DNA from: a candidate division TM6 bacterium GW2011_GWF2_32_72
GTDB taxonomy: Bacteria; Babelota; Babeliae; Babelales; GWF2-32-72
NCBI GenBank assembly: GCA_000989525.1
Contig: LBON01000010.1
Location: 1-14,705 of the forward strand
Length of the DNA: 14,705 nt
Reading direction: 5' to 3'
Part shown: piece by piece, positions 6,877 through 14,254 of the stretch
Position numbering within the stretch: position 1 is the stretch's first letter
How the letters are laid out: each line of letters begins with the position of its first letter
Program-made: the position numbers and the translations under genes
Notes under the pieces: model-generated
Database searches by the model: none
What the model was told of the DNA's origin: nothing
Seen by the model: only the letters and a program-made list of their open reading frames with translations

Positions 6877-6934
6877 CTAATTCATATTCAGATAATTTGA
6901 TTTTTTAAAAAAATAAGATTTAAAGGAAATAATT

Positions 6935-7879
6935 TTGAAGAAGTTTGTTTTTCTATTTGTTTTTTTTGTACCATTTCAATTGTTTTCTGTTAAAAAATCG
7001 ATTTTACAAACAGGCCGTTATATAGATTTAGATGAAAAATGTATATTTTCACAAAGCACTTTTGAGGAACTTTTATTAGAGAAAGCTCCTCTTTTTTTTG
7101 TTGAAGTTTTTTATGGAAAAAAGAAAGATGTTAAGAGTGCAGATTGTTCAGATGAATGGGAAGATGTTGATAGTCAGGCTTCATCAATAGATGATCTAAA
7201 TGGTGAAATAGAATCTTCATATGAGCTTGGGTTGGGTATTGAAGGTTGTAGTATAACAAATAGGGATAATCTTGATGGTATTAAATATTTACAGTCAGAT
7301 GGGGAATGTTGGGATTTTGTTTATTGGACGCCAAATATTTATGAGACAGAGTCCTTCTTTATTCATGCGCAAGAAAGAGATTTTGACCCTAATTCGGGTG
7401 AAAAAATAAATTCTATTATTGTTTATGTTTTAGATGACTTGGATGCAGAGGTTAAGGTTTATAAGGATCGAGTTTCATTGGAATCTTTTAAATTGCTTGA
7501 TTTGCCAATGAAGCGATTTAAAAAAGAATTTAAAAGTTTTATGTTGGGCAAAAGAGTTCGAGAAATTAATGAAGAAATGGTTCCGGAATTGGTCGGTGAT
7601 CAAATGTTGGAATTTTCTGATTATTTAGAAAGTCTAGCGGATTTATTGAATGCGGTGGAAAGTAAAACGATTGCTAAATTTAAGAAATTGAAAAAAATGG
7701 AAGAACGCATTTCTTCATTAGAGTTTCAGGGTGGTGAAAAGTTAGTTCAGTTGGAAGAATCTTTGGAGATGCTTATTCAAGGAATGGATGAGAGTCAAAA
7801 AAGGATTTTTAATCAACTTGATTTGCTAAATTCTCGAGTCAGTAAGCTTGAAGAAAATATTAAGAATTTTAAACAATAG
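6935..7879 (+). CDS. Exported coiled-coil protein of unknown function
   Basis: 314 residues. The start is TTG 6935, supported by AAAGGAAA about six bases upstream and by the signal peptide it supplies (KK, then hydrophobic to about residue 18, FQLFS). No family was recognised. Residues 19-65 are mixed; 66-97 form an acidic, Ser/Asp/Glu-rich stretch (SADCSDEWEDVDSQ...), probably disordered; 98-205 look globular, with Cys105 and Cys125 and a WDFVYW patch. From about 240 to 313 leucine-heptad sequence (MEERISSLEF..., QLDLLNSRVSKLEENIKNF) predicts a coiled coil and hence self-assembly. There is no second membrane span, so the mature protein should be periplasmic or secreted. It is probably a single-gene unit, ending just before a MITE-like element. 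Confidence 0.75.
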   Translation: MKKFVFLFVFFVPFQLFSVKKSILQTGRYIDLDEKCIFSQSTFEELLLEKAPLFFVEVFYGKKKDVKSADCSDEWEDVDSQASSIDDLNGEIESSYELGLGIEGCSITNRDNLDGIKYLQSDGECWDFVYWTPNIYETESFFIHAQERDFDPNSGEKINSIIVYVLDDLDAEVKVYKDRVSLESFKLLDLPMKRFKKEFKSFMLGKRVREINEEMVPELVGDQMLEFSDYLESLADLLNAVESKTIAKFKKLKKMEERISSLEFQGGEKLVQLEESLEMLIQGMDESQKRIFNQLDLLNSRVSKLEENIKNFKQ

Positions 7880-7902
7880 ATGTTAAAACTTATAATTTAT
7901 TA

Positions 7903-8223
7903 GAGCTTATACGAAAATTATTAAAAGGACTCGATCCTTCGACCAGCTCAGGATGAAATCCGTTATATTAATTTATATTTTATTACTTTGTTCTAACTCT
8001 GTAGCCTTAAACTATGTGATTATTATTAAATTAAATTTTTAACATTTTAGTATTGAATTAGAAATAAGAAAGACCATTCATCTACTGGCTTAAAAGAATA
8101 AAGACGAATGTCATTTTAGTATTAAATTAGAAGTAAAAATAAAGACGGATGTCATCCTGAGCTCGTCGAAGGATCGAGTCCGTTTTTTGATGTAAAAATA
8201 AGTGTTATTGAATTTTCGTATAA
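7903..8223. mobile_element. MITE-like element, long copy (321 bp)
   Basis: Ends are inverted: ttatacgaaaatt (7907-7919) and aattttcgtataa (8211-8223) match 13/13. Inside them a 30-base segment, 7927-7956 (ggactcgatccttcgac...), recurs inverted at 8152-8181 with one mismatch. There is no coding capacity. The outer parts match the 86-bp element at 10328-10413: left end gagcttatac.aaaattatt.aaaggactc (28/30), right end gagtcc..ttttttga..agtgtt..aattttcgtataa. TATAATTTATTA occurs as a 12-bp direct repeat at both borders (7891-7902, 8219-8230), overlapping the right end. The middle has degenerate direct repeats of cattttagtatt.aattaga starting at 8043 and 8112. Non-autonomous transposition is inferred; no transposase is present. 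Confidence 0.65.
8147..8187 (+). terminator. Possible terminator inside the long MITE-like copy
   Basis: cggat (8147-8151 region) can pair with gtccg, and atcct (8154-8158) with aggat (8170-8174), separated by a small internal loop and followed by tttttt (8183-8188). It could end transcription coming from the exported coiled-coil gene before nupC. Pairing is imperfect. Confidence 0.35.
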
Positions 8224-8388
8224 TTTATTAAATAAACTGATTGTCAAAATTTGGGAAAGATTTTTTAAATCCCTATCAGAAAAAAAATACGATTTAGAAA
8301 AAAATAAAAAATTCATTGTCGCATCTAAAAACATTTTGCTTTATCCTTGGATGGTCTGTTTTACCCTTTAATTTTTACGGAGAATTGT
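8224..8388. other. nupC upstream region
   Basis: AT-rich leader between the MITE-like copy and nupC. TTGTCA at 8241-8246 could serve as a -35 box but the sequence 17 bp on (tttaaa, 8264-8269) is a poor -10. No riboswitch or operator was recognised. The short minus-strand frame at 8152-8334 ends in DPSTSSG, encoded by the repeat, and is not accepted as a gene. Confidence 0.4.
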
Positions 8389-9657
8389 ATGTTTATGAGC
8401 TATTTTTTGGAGCATAATCGCTACATGAATATTGTAGGTATAGGCGTCATTTTGTTGATTGCATTTATATTTTCAAAAAAGAAAAGACATGTTGATTACA
8501 AATTGGTTATGAATGCTTTGGTCTTGCAATTTATAATTGGACTATTGGTTTTGAAGTTTCCATTGGGTAGAGAAATTGTTCGAATTATAGCAGATGCCGT
8601 AACTAGGTTGTATCAATTTGCAGATGAAGGTGCGGCATTTGTTTTTGGTTCGCTTTCAAATCCTGCAAATCCATGGGGGGTAATCTTTGCCGTTAAAGTC
8701 TTGCCAATAATAATTTTTTTTGGAGCATTAACTTCGGTTTTATTTTATTTTGGAATAATTCAAAAAATTGTTGCGGCAGTTAACTTTATTCTTAGGCCAT
8801 TACTTAGAACAACAGGGGCAGAAAGTCTTTGTGCCATTTCGAATAGTTTTTTGGGGCAAACTGAAGCGCCTTTATTGATTCGTCATTATCTTGATAAAAT
8901 GACTAAATCCGAGATGCTTGTGGTCATGGTTAGTGGAATGGGAACAATTAGCGGGTCAATTTTGGCCGTTTACGCAAGTTTTGGCGTTTCAGCCTCTCAT
9001 ATGCTTGCAGCAAGTGTGCTGGCTGTCCCAGGTTCAATTTTGATAGCTAAAATCTTATATCCAGAAACAGAACGAGCTCAAATTGGGGCTGATGCTAAAG
9101 TTGAAGTTTGTAGTAATGCTGAAAATGCTTTTGAAGCAATTTCTATAGGAACTTCCGATGGAATGATGCTTGCGCTTAATGTTGGCGCTATGTTGATAGC
9201 ATTCTTGGCGCTTTTGGCTTTGATTAATAGTATTTTGCTTTGGCTTTCTGGTGGTGCAAATGATTTATTAGGTTTGATGGGAGCTTCATTTGCTCTTCCC
9301 GCTATAGATTTAAATTATATTTTTTCAAGATTATTTGCTCCATTTGGTTATTTGCTTGGTTTAACTGGTTCCGATGCTTTAAAAGCCGGTCAATTAATTG
9401 GAACCAAGGTAAGTGTAAATGAATTTATTGCTTATTCAGAAATGGTTAAAATGCACCTTTCGCCTCGAGCAGAAGCCTTGATAACCTACGCTCTTTGTGG
9501 ATTTTCTAATTTTTCTTGTATAGGCATTCAAATTGGTGGAATTGGTGCACTGGTCCCTTCTAAGCGCAAGGTTTTGAGTCAACTCGGCCTTTATGCTGTT
9601 TTGGGTGGTGCTTTAACTAATTTACTTTCTGCGATGATTGCAGGATTATTGATTTAA
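8389..9657 (+). CDS. nupC: Concentrative nucleoside transporter (CNT/NupC family)
   Basis: 422 residues from ATG 8389, chosen because ACGGAGAA places GGAG six bases upstream; an in-frame TTG at 8347 lacks such a site. About ten membrane segments. Family signatures are present: GQTEAPLLIRHY (156-167), the Gly-Gln-x-Glu nucleoside-contact motif; NEFIAY (344-349), the Asn-Glu-Phe-x-Ala-Tyr motif; and GFSNFSCIGIQIGGIGAL (371-). Length is near the usual ~400 of bacterial CNTs. It imports nucleosides across the inner membrane with H+ or Na+; which ion and which bases cannot be told from these motifs. A salvage role suits a host-dependent cell and would feed the nearby deaminase. It forms its own unit, ended by a strong terminator at 9694. 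Confidence 0.95.
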   Translation: MFMSYFLEHNRYMNIVGIGVILLIAFIFSKKKRHVDYKLVMNALVLQFIIGLLVLKFPLGREIVRIIADAVTRLYQFADEGAAFVFGSLSNPANPWGVIFAVKVLPIIIFFGALTSVLFYFGIIQKIVAAVNFILRPLLRTTGAESLCAISNSFLGQTEAPLLIRHYLDKMTKSEMLVVMVSGMGTISGSILAVYASFGVSASHMLAASVLAVPGSILIAKILYPETERAQIGADAKVEVCSNAENAFEAISIGTSDGMMLALNVGAMLIAFLALLALINSILLWLSGGANDLLGLMGASFALPAIDLNYIFSRLFAPFGYLLGLTGSDALKAGQLIGTKVSVNEFIAYSEMVKMHLSPRAEALITYALCGFSNFSCIGIQIGGIGALVPSKRKVLSQLGLYAVLGGALTNLLSAMIAGLLI

Positions 9658-9693
9658 AGTTCAATAGAACTTAAAGTATCAATTTATTTTTTT

Positions 9694-9725
9694 AGCAAGC
9701 CCTGTTTGTCGGGGCTTGCTTTTTT
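9694..9725 (+). terminator. Rho-independent terminator of nupC
   Basis: agcaagccc (9694-9702) pairs with gggcttgct (9712-9720) around a loop of nine bases, followed by a run of T (9720-9725). It starts 36 bp after the nupC stop codon. Confidence 0.88.
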
Positions 9726-9787
9726 GTTCAAAATCAATACAATTAAATCCCGATGTTAGATAAATAATATAACTTAAAAGTTGAATT

Positions 9788-10327
9788 ATGAAGAAACTAT
9801 TTTTTAATTTTATGGTTTTTGTGACTGTTTCTTACGGGGCTGTAGCTTATGAACAAACGTTTGAAGAACAAATTCAAAAAGATTTAACCCGTTTTGATAG
9901 AAAAAAAAGGGGTAAGAAAAAAGATCTTTTGAGGGAACGAAGGCTTGGTGAAAAAGGATATAAAAAGTTTAATTTCAGAGAGGATTTAATAGATGATATT
10001 AGCGAGGGCGATGAATATGCCTTAGCTGTTGGTGGTGTAGAACTATATAGAAGAGATGAGCTGATAGAAAAATTAATTTTTTCTGACCATGCCAAATCAA
10101 GGATGAAAAAACGGGGTATAACTGAAGAGCAAATTAAAGAAGTTATAAAAAAAGGGCAAAAAAGAAATTTAACGCCTGAAGAAATTGAAAAGCATATACA
10201 AAAACGTGATTTGGGTGATGAAGATTCTAAAAGATTTTTTTATGAAGAAAACAATAAGTTTAAAAAATCTATAAATGTTTTGTTGGCTGAATCAGTTCTA
10301 TTTTGTACTGTGATTACAGCTTACTAA
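9788..10327 (+). CDS. Exported protein with a DUF4258-like domain
   Basis: 179 residues. A classical signal peptide (1-20) ends in an A-x-A-type site (AVA | YEQ). Residues 21-65 are highly basic (RKKRGKKK). From about 96 to 179 the sequence follows the pattern of the small DUF4258-like family: IFSDHAKSRMKKRGITEEQI (97-116; His101, Arg105, Arg109), a charged spacer that looks enlarged (DLGDEDSKRFF), and a closing strand INVLLAES...TVITAY. Members are usually bare cytoplasmic domains of about 80-110 residues, so the export signal is unusual. Some small HA..R...RG proteins belong with RelE-like or polymorphic-toxin folds; that link is inference. The Shine-Dalgarno is weak (aaaag about ten bases before ATG 9788). 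It has no antitoxin-like partner next to it and is followed directly by a MITE-like terminator. Confidence 0.7.
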   Translation: MKKLFFNFMVFVTVSYGAVAYEQTFEEQIQKDLTRFDRKKRGKKKDLLRERRLGEKGYKKFNFREDLIDDISEGDEYALAVGGVELYRRDELIEKLIFSDHAKSRMKKRGITEEQIKEVIKKGQKRNLTPEEIEKHIQKRDLGDEDSKRFFYEENNKFKKSINVLLAESVLFCTVITAY

Positions 10328-10413
10328 GAGCTTATACAAAAATTATTTAAAGGACTCCAAGGATTGAGTCCTTTTTTGATTTTAAAAATCAGTGTTTTTT
10401 AATTTTCGTATAA
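10328..10413. mobile_element. MITE-like element, short copy (86 bp)
   Basis: Begins one base after the stop codon at 10325-10327. Inverted ends ttatacaaaaatt (10332-10344) and aattttcgtataa (10401-10413) match 12/13. The whole unit aligns with both ends of the 321-bp copy at 7903-8223 but lacks its 240-bp centre; a short aggactc/gagtcct hairpin replaces it. A flanking ctaa on each side is too short to call a target duplication. Confidence 0.65.
10350..10377 (+). terminator. Terminator supplied by the short MITE-like copy
   Basis: aaggactc (10350-10357) pairs with gagtcctt (10366-10373) around caaggatt, followed by a T-run ending at 10377. It would end transcription of the exported DUF4258-like gene and shows that the repeat serves as a 3' end. 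Confidence 0.75.
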
Positions 10414-10426
10414 ATTCTAATACAAA

Positions 10427-10458
10427 AAAAGGGACTGGATCTTTCACCAGTCCCTTTT
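10427..10458 (-). terminator. Terminator of the minus-strand exported-protein cluster
   Basis: aaaagggactgg (10427-10438) pairs with ccagtccctttt (10447-10458), a 12-bp stem with an eight-base loop. On the minus strand it is followed by seven T (complement of 10424-10430). It starts 14 bp after the stop of the 215-residue protein gene and can also work on the plus strand. Confidence 0.88.
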
Positions 10459-10472
10459 TGTTGTTCTAAATC

Positions 10473-11120
10473 TTAGTAGATGTAAACTTCGTATGGGTGC
10501 GCAAGTAGATGCTCTTGTTTAAATTCATTTGTTAAAATTATTTCAGATCTTAGTTGTTTTAATTGTTCTCTTAATTCAACAGCTTCTTTTCTTGTTGCGC
10601 CGCTGACAATGTTTGTCCAAGTTATCCATGTTAATTTAGAAATTGTAGAATCCAAGTTGTTTTTGTAATTCAAGAATGGTGTTCGATTGTGTCCTTCTTG
10701 GTTTAGAACTTCACGTTTTAATGCATAAGCTGAGTTGAAACATAGACAGTTTAGACCGCCACTAAAATGGTTTTTTGCATTTTTGATGAACCTGTTGTGA
10801 CCGGTTATAATTTCTACTTTTTTGTAGCCTTTGTATCCGACATAACCAAGAGCTCCAATTGCAGCAATAAGAACTGTTCCAGCAACCGTATATCCGGCTG
10901 TTGTTTCGATTTTTCCTTTTGTTTCATCGCTAAAGCGGTCATCATATAAATGTTTTTTTGCTGCGCCAGCGGCCCAATAAATACCATCTTCTATTATTGG
11001 TGAAGCTGCACTATAAGCTGTTTGTTTTGCTTTGTGTTTAAAATAACTATCAGCCTTAATTTGGCATGGAGTTGATAGCAAACTAGCTATCATTGTAACT
11101 GTAAGTATTTGTTTTTTCAT
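10473..11120 (-). CDS. Exported single-span membrane protein of unknown function (215 aa)
   Basis: Start set at ATG 11120: AAGGA lies six bases upstream and the protein then opens with a signal peptide (MKKQILTVTMIASLLSTPCQ, cut near residue 23). The longer frame to 11252 would overlap the upstream gene and bury the signal peptide. After a helical region (30-70), residues 77-97 form a Gly/Ala-rich membrane span (VAGTVLIAAIGALGYVGY), followed by a basic flank. The C-terminal 110 residues contain Cys125 and Cys127 (NCLCF) and a charged helix (RKEAVELREQLKQLRSEI, 177-). No family was recognised. The first seven residues match those of the 220-residue protein two genes upstream. Last gene of the cluster, 76 bp after its neighbour. 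Confidence 0.72.
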   Translation of the reverse strand: MKKQILTVTMIASLLSTPCQIKADSYFKHKAKQTAYSAASPIIEDGIYWAAGAAKKHLYDDRFSDETKGKIETTAGYTVAGTVLIAAIGALGYVGYKGYKKVEIITGHNRFIKNAKNHFSGGLNCLCFNSAYALKREVLNQEGHNRTPFLNYKNNLDSTISKLTWITWTNIVSGATRKEAVELREQLKQLRSEIILTNEFKQEHLLAHPYEVYIY

Positions 11121-11196
11121 AATTATTCCTTGTAAAAAGGGGTTCAAAATTGCTTCAGGAATACTTTCTTTTTTTACGTGGTAAGTTTTAATAAAA

Positions 11197-12219
11197 TTAA
11201 TTTTTATGGAATACGCCATCCCAATATTCATAATTTTTGACTTTTGCTTCATCAGCTTTAGCTTGAGCCGCCTTTTCTTTTGCTCGAACTTCTCTTTCTT
11301 TAAGTTCTAGCTCTTCTCTGTGCTGTTTTTCTTTTAATGTTCTGTCGGCTTCTTGTTGTTTGATTTGTTCATTTAATTGAACTTCTGTTTTATATTCTTC
11401 AGTTCTTAAGATGAATCCTTTGAGCGTTTTTAGGGATCTTGTCCAGTCAGAAGCTTTATTTTGAAAATCTTTTATTAAATGTTTTTTATTTGCAAGATTG
11501 TGTGTAATGCTGCTTTGAAGATGGTTTTGATTGTCTTCAAGTGTTTTAATTGTGTATTGTAAATCTCTAACAAAATATACGAATGGAAAGCTTATATTGG
11601 AGCTGGATTCTGTAATTTCAAATTTTAAACCGTCAGTGTCATCTTTTTGTAATAATTGAATAGCCTTTGAATAGTTTGTAATAGCATATTCAAGAGAAGA
11701 TTTTAGCTCCAGAGCAGCAGATCTTGTTTGATTTAGTATGTTAAGCTCCTGAATCATTGGAAGAACCATTTTTATCTCTTTTAATACTTCTTCCATAACT
11801 TTGCAGAAGGCAAAGGATTTTTGTTTGCGCATTCTTTGTTCAAGTTTGTTTTGGTATTTTATTAGGTCGTTTTCTAATGTATTTAAGTTCCAAAAGACTG
11901 ATGCAAAGTTAGAATCACCTTCGGCCAAGATGTAATCTCTTTTGGCTTCATCGGTGTAAGGATAAGATTTTTGGATTAATTCTTTTGCATTATTTAGATA
12001 TTTTTCAGCTTTTTCTAAGACTTGTTCATTTGTTTCTCTAATAAAAAACCTATAAATTAAATAGCCTGCTGAACAGACTGCGCCAATAGCACCCACTATA
12101 TAAATTGTCTTTTTTTGACCTTGCGGCATTGTTGACCAGTCAACTGTATGACTTTGATTTGTAGTTGCAATAAGAAGTGAAAATAATGTGATTTTTGAAA
12201 CAGTGTTTCTTGATATCAT
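11197..12219 (-). CDS. Membrane-anchored coiled-coil protein of unknown function (340 aa)
   Basis: N-terminal hydrophobic signal (residues 9-20) and a second span at 38-60 (TIYIVGAIGAVCSAGYLIYRFF). The rest is almost wholly helical: 61-280 with many Lys/Glu/Leu/Asn, then a long charged helix from about 283 to 325 (EADRTLKEKQHREELELKER...KADEAK), a probable coiled coil. No domain was recognised. Start ATG 12219 has AAGGA nine bases upstream. The gene follows the 220-residue gene by 16 bp and is surely in its transcript. The span plus following NxxKELI..YP region resembles the neighbour's ANYILANYSP region, so the two may be distant paralogues; this is a weak, by-eye similarity. Confidence 0.72.
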   Translation of the reverse strand: MISRNTVSKITLFSLLIATTNQSHTVDWSTMPQGQKKTIYIVGAIGAVCSAGYLIYRFFIRETNEQVLEKAEKYLNNAKELIQKSYPYTDEAKRDYILAEGDSNFASVFWNLNTLENDLIKYQNKLEQRMRKQKSFAFCKVMEEVLKEIKMVLPMIQELNILNQTRSAALELKSSLEYAITNYSKAIQLLQKDDTDGLKFEITESSSNISFPFVYFVRDLQYTIKTLEDNQNHLQSSITHNLANKKHLIKDFQNKASDWTRSLKTLKGFILRTEEYKTEVQLNEQIKQQEADRTLKEKQHREELELKEREVRAKEKAAQAKADEAKVKNYEYWDGVFHKN

Positions 12220-12235
12220 TTGAAATAATCCTTAA

Positions 12236-12898
12236 CTAAATTGGGGCTATTAGTTGTAGTTCCTTTATTTTTTCTTTTAAATCGTTGATTAGAGCTTGAA
12301 TTTTAGAGTCTCTAAGCTTTATAGATTTTAAAGATTTTTTGGATTTTTGCAAGTTCTTAAGGCTTTGCTTTAAGTTTTTTGTCTTAAAAATGGATTTTTC
12401 AGGGCTATAATTGGCTAATATGTAGTTTGCCTCCTTTATTTGTTGGAGAGCTAATTTGATTTTTTGGCTCTTTGTTTGCTTAAATAGGGCGATGCTTATT
12501 AAAATTATGCTAATAACTGCACCAGTTGCCGCGCTAACGTTTTGCCACGATGTAAGTTCTTTTATTTCATCGTTAAATAATATATTTACATCATTTTGAT
12601 GTGGTTTTTGTGTAGATTCGTTTGTATTGGGTTGAATTGGAAGAGGTATTGGATTTGATGTTGTTGGTTTGATTATGGGTTTGGGTTCTTTGGTTCGTTC
12701 TAAAGTGGTGTCGCAGGTTGCACACTTTAAAAAACCTATGAGGATGTTATCTGGTGATATGTTCCAAGGTTTTGTACTTTTGCATTTTGGGCAGAAGAGA
12801 ATTATTGTAGGTTCGGTATTAATGCCAGGCCAGATTGTTTGTGATCCGTGCAACCCAGTTATAAACAAGAGGGCTATGGTTAAAATCTGTTTTTTCAT
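12236..12898 (-). CDS. Exported zinc-ribbon membrane protein of unknown function (220 aa)
   Basis: Signal peptide MKKQILTIALLFITGLHGSQ, cut near residue 19. A four-cysteine zinc-ribbon-like knuckle follows: CPKC (Cys36, Cys39) and CATC (Cys59, Cys62), 19 residues apart. Next come a Pro/Thr/Asn-rich linker (70-104), a membrane span at about 122-139 (SAATGAVISIILISIALF) and a very Lys-rich helical tail (140-220). With the signal removed, the zinc knuckle would face outward and the basic tail inward. No family was recognised. ATG 12898 has AAGG eight bases upstream. It lies 41 bp after brnQ and 16 bp before the next gene, so transcription from the brnQ promoter is likely. Confidence 0.74.
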   Translation of the reverse strand: MKKQILTIALLFITGLHGSQTIWPGINTEPTIILFCPKCKSTKPWNISPDNILIGFLKCATCDTTLERTKEPKPIIKPTTSNPIPLPIQPNTNESTQKPHQNDVNILFNDEIKELTSWQNVSAATGAVISIILISIALFKQTKSQKIKLALQQIKEANYILANYSPEKSIFKTKNLKQSLKNLQKSKKSLKSIKLRDSKIQALINDLKEKIKELQLIAPI

Positions 12899-12939
12899 AA
12901 TTTTAGCCTTAGCCCTCTTTGTAAATTTAACTAATTAAT

Positions 12940-14154
12940 TTATAGACCAAGAAGGATGAATAATTTTTGTTTTGCAATTTCTACAAAGAACCAGTATTCA
13001 TGGCCATACCATATAGTAGAAAGTATTGCGACTATGTAGACCGGTGTTTTCATTGGTTTGAAACCAAAAAGTTTGTATGCGATGTTTAAAAAAGTCATGG
13101 TAATTAAAACTGGGTAAGCAATTAAAATTAGAGGTTCGGAGAATCTCATAATTCTGTCTACACCTAAGATGGAAGGTAAGAATGTTGCAGCTAGGCCAAT
13201 TGCTAGAGCAGGTAGGTAACTTACTTTTTCACGAGTGACTTCATGTTGAATATATTCAGCTACAACAGCGGCAAGAGCAATGATTGTTGAAATACATGCC
13301 ATCAAAATGGCTGTTGCCACAATCCAACCGCCGTGGTTGCCTAGGATGCTGACGGAGATAACAATCAACTGTTTTGCATCACTTAAATGTGTTAAACAGG
13401 TGTTATTGTATGTTCCAACAAGAGCAAGGCCAATGTAAATAATAGCCAACAAAAATGTACCAATGAAACCTGCTTTTAGCCCCATTGTTGCAATTGTTTT
13501 GTTATTAACATTTATTCCAGATGTTGTGTTGCTTAAAATGCTTAAAACAATGGAGGCAAAAAAGATTGTACCGAATAGGTCAAGTGTATGGTACCCTTTG
13601 ACGATTCCATGTTCAAATGATTCGAATTTGGTTACGCCTGTGTCTACCAATGCATCTGGGTGCATTAATCCTTTTATTATTAAAATGATAAGAGAGATTA
13701 TCAAAATAGGACTAATGTATTTGCCTAAAATATCTAAAATTTTATTTTCCCTGTAAGAAAGTAGGAATGTAATGATGAGAAATACGCTTGTGAATAATGA
13801 AATTGAAAGACCTGGCCAGAAATGTTCAATCATTTCATAAGAAAGTGCAACTATTCTAGGCATTGCAATTAGAGGACCAAGAATCAACATTGACATAAAT
13901 ATTAAAAAGAAACTTGCAAATTTACCGGTTCTATTGAAAAACGCTCTGTAATCACCATCGAATAAAAGTACGCCAAATAAGCCAGCTAGAGGTATTATTA
14001 CAGCTGTTAAAAGAAAGCCAAGTATGCCCATGAAGGATTCGGTGCCACTAAAAACGCCTACGGAAATAGGAAGCATTGTGTTGCCTGCCCCAAAGAGCAT
14101 GGAAAATACGGCTAAACCGGTTTTGAATGTCGCTGACTTTATGAACTTTTTCAT
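12940..14154 (-). CDS. brnQ: Branched-chain amino acid:cation symporter (LIVCS/BrnQ family)
   Basis: 404 residues, slightly shorter than the usual ~430-440. About twelve membrane helices. Family signatures: FKTGLAVFSMLFGAGNTMLP (10-29), with the FGAGN substrate-region motif; GFLLTAVIIPLAGL (46-); and GPLIAMPRIVALSYE (93-), corresponding to the GPL.A.PR segment of BrnQ. It takes up leucine, isoleucine and valine with Na+ or H+ across the inner membrane, a plausible way to feed on host amino acids. Start ATG 14154 has AAGGA about eight bases upstream. It is the first gene of a minus-strand run that continues into three exported proteins with no terminator between. Confidence 0.93.
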   Translation of the reverse strand: MKKFIKSATFKTGLAVFSMLFGAGNTMLPISVGVFSGTESFMGILGFLLTAVIIPLAGLFGVLLFDGDYRAFFNRTGKFASFFLIFMSMLILGPLIAMPRIVALSYEMIEHFWPGLSISLFTSVFLIITFLLSYRENKILDILGKYISPILIISLIILIIKGLMHPDALVDTGVTKFESFEHGIVKGYHTLDLFGTIFFASIVLSILSNTTSGINVNNKTIATMGLKAGFIGTFLLAIIYIGLALVGTYNNTCLTHLSDAKQLIVISVSILGNHGGWIVATAILMACISTIIALAAVVAEYIQHEVTREKVSYLPALAIGLAATFLPSILGVDRIMRFSEPLILIAYPVLITMTFLNIAYKLFGFKPMKTPVYIVAILSTIWYGHEYWFFVEIAKQKLFILLGL

Positions 14155-14220
14155 AGAGTTTTTCCTTATTTGATTGTTGCGTCGTTGCGCGGGTTATTAA
14201 TATTTTGTAGGAACTGGTTT

Positions 14221-14249
14221 AGTATAGTGTAAAAGTTTGTAAATGTGAA
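14221..14249 (-). promoter_or_regulatory. Promoter of brnQ and probably the genes after it
   Basis: On the minus strand TTCACA (14249-14244) and TATACT (14226-14221) lie exactly 17 bp apart, each 5/6 with sigma70 consensus. The transcript would start about 60 bp before the brnQ ATG. The leader contains gcgcaacgacgc, a GC-rich patch with no clear attenuator. Confidence 0.6.
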
Positions 14250-14254
14250 TTGTG

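Noticed and set aside
8152-8334. 60-residue minus-strand frame ending in DPSTSSG
   Set aside because: Its end is encoded by the dispersed ccttcgac repeat and it has no good start site; a typical repeat artefact.
11121-11252. Longer N-terminus of the 215-residue protein
   Set aside because: It overlaps the upstream gene, has no ribosome binding site and would hide a clear signal peptide.
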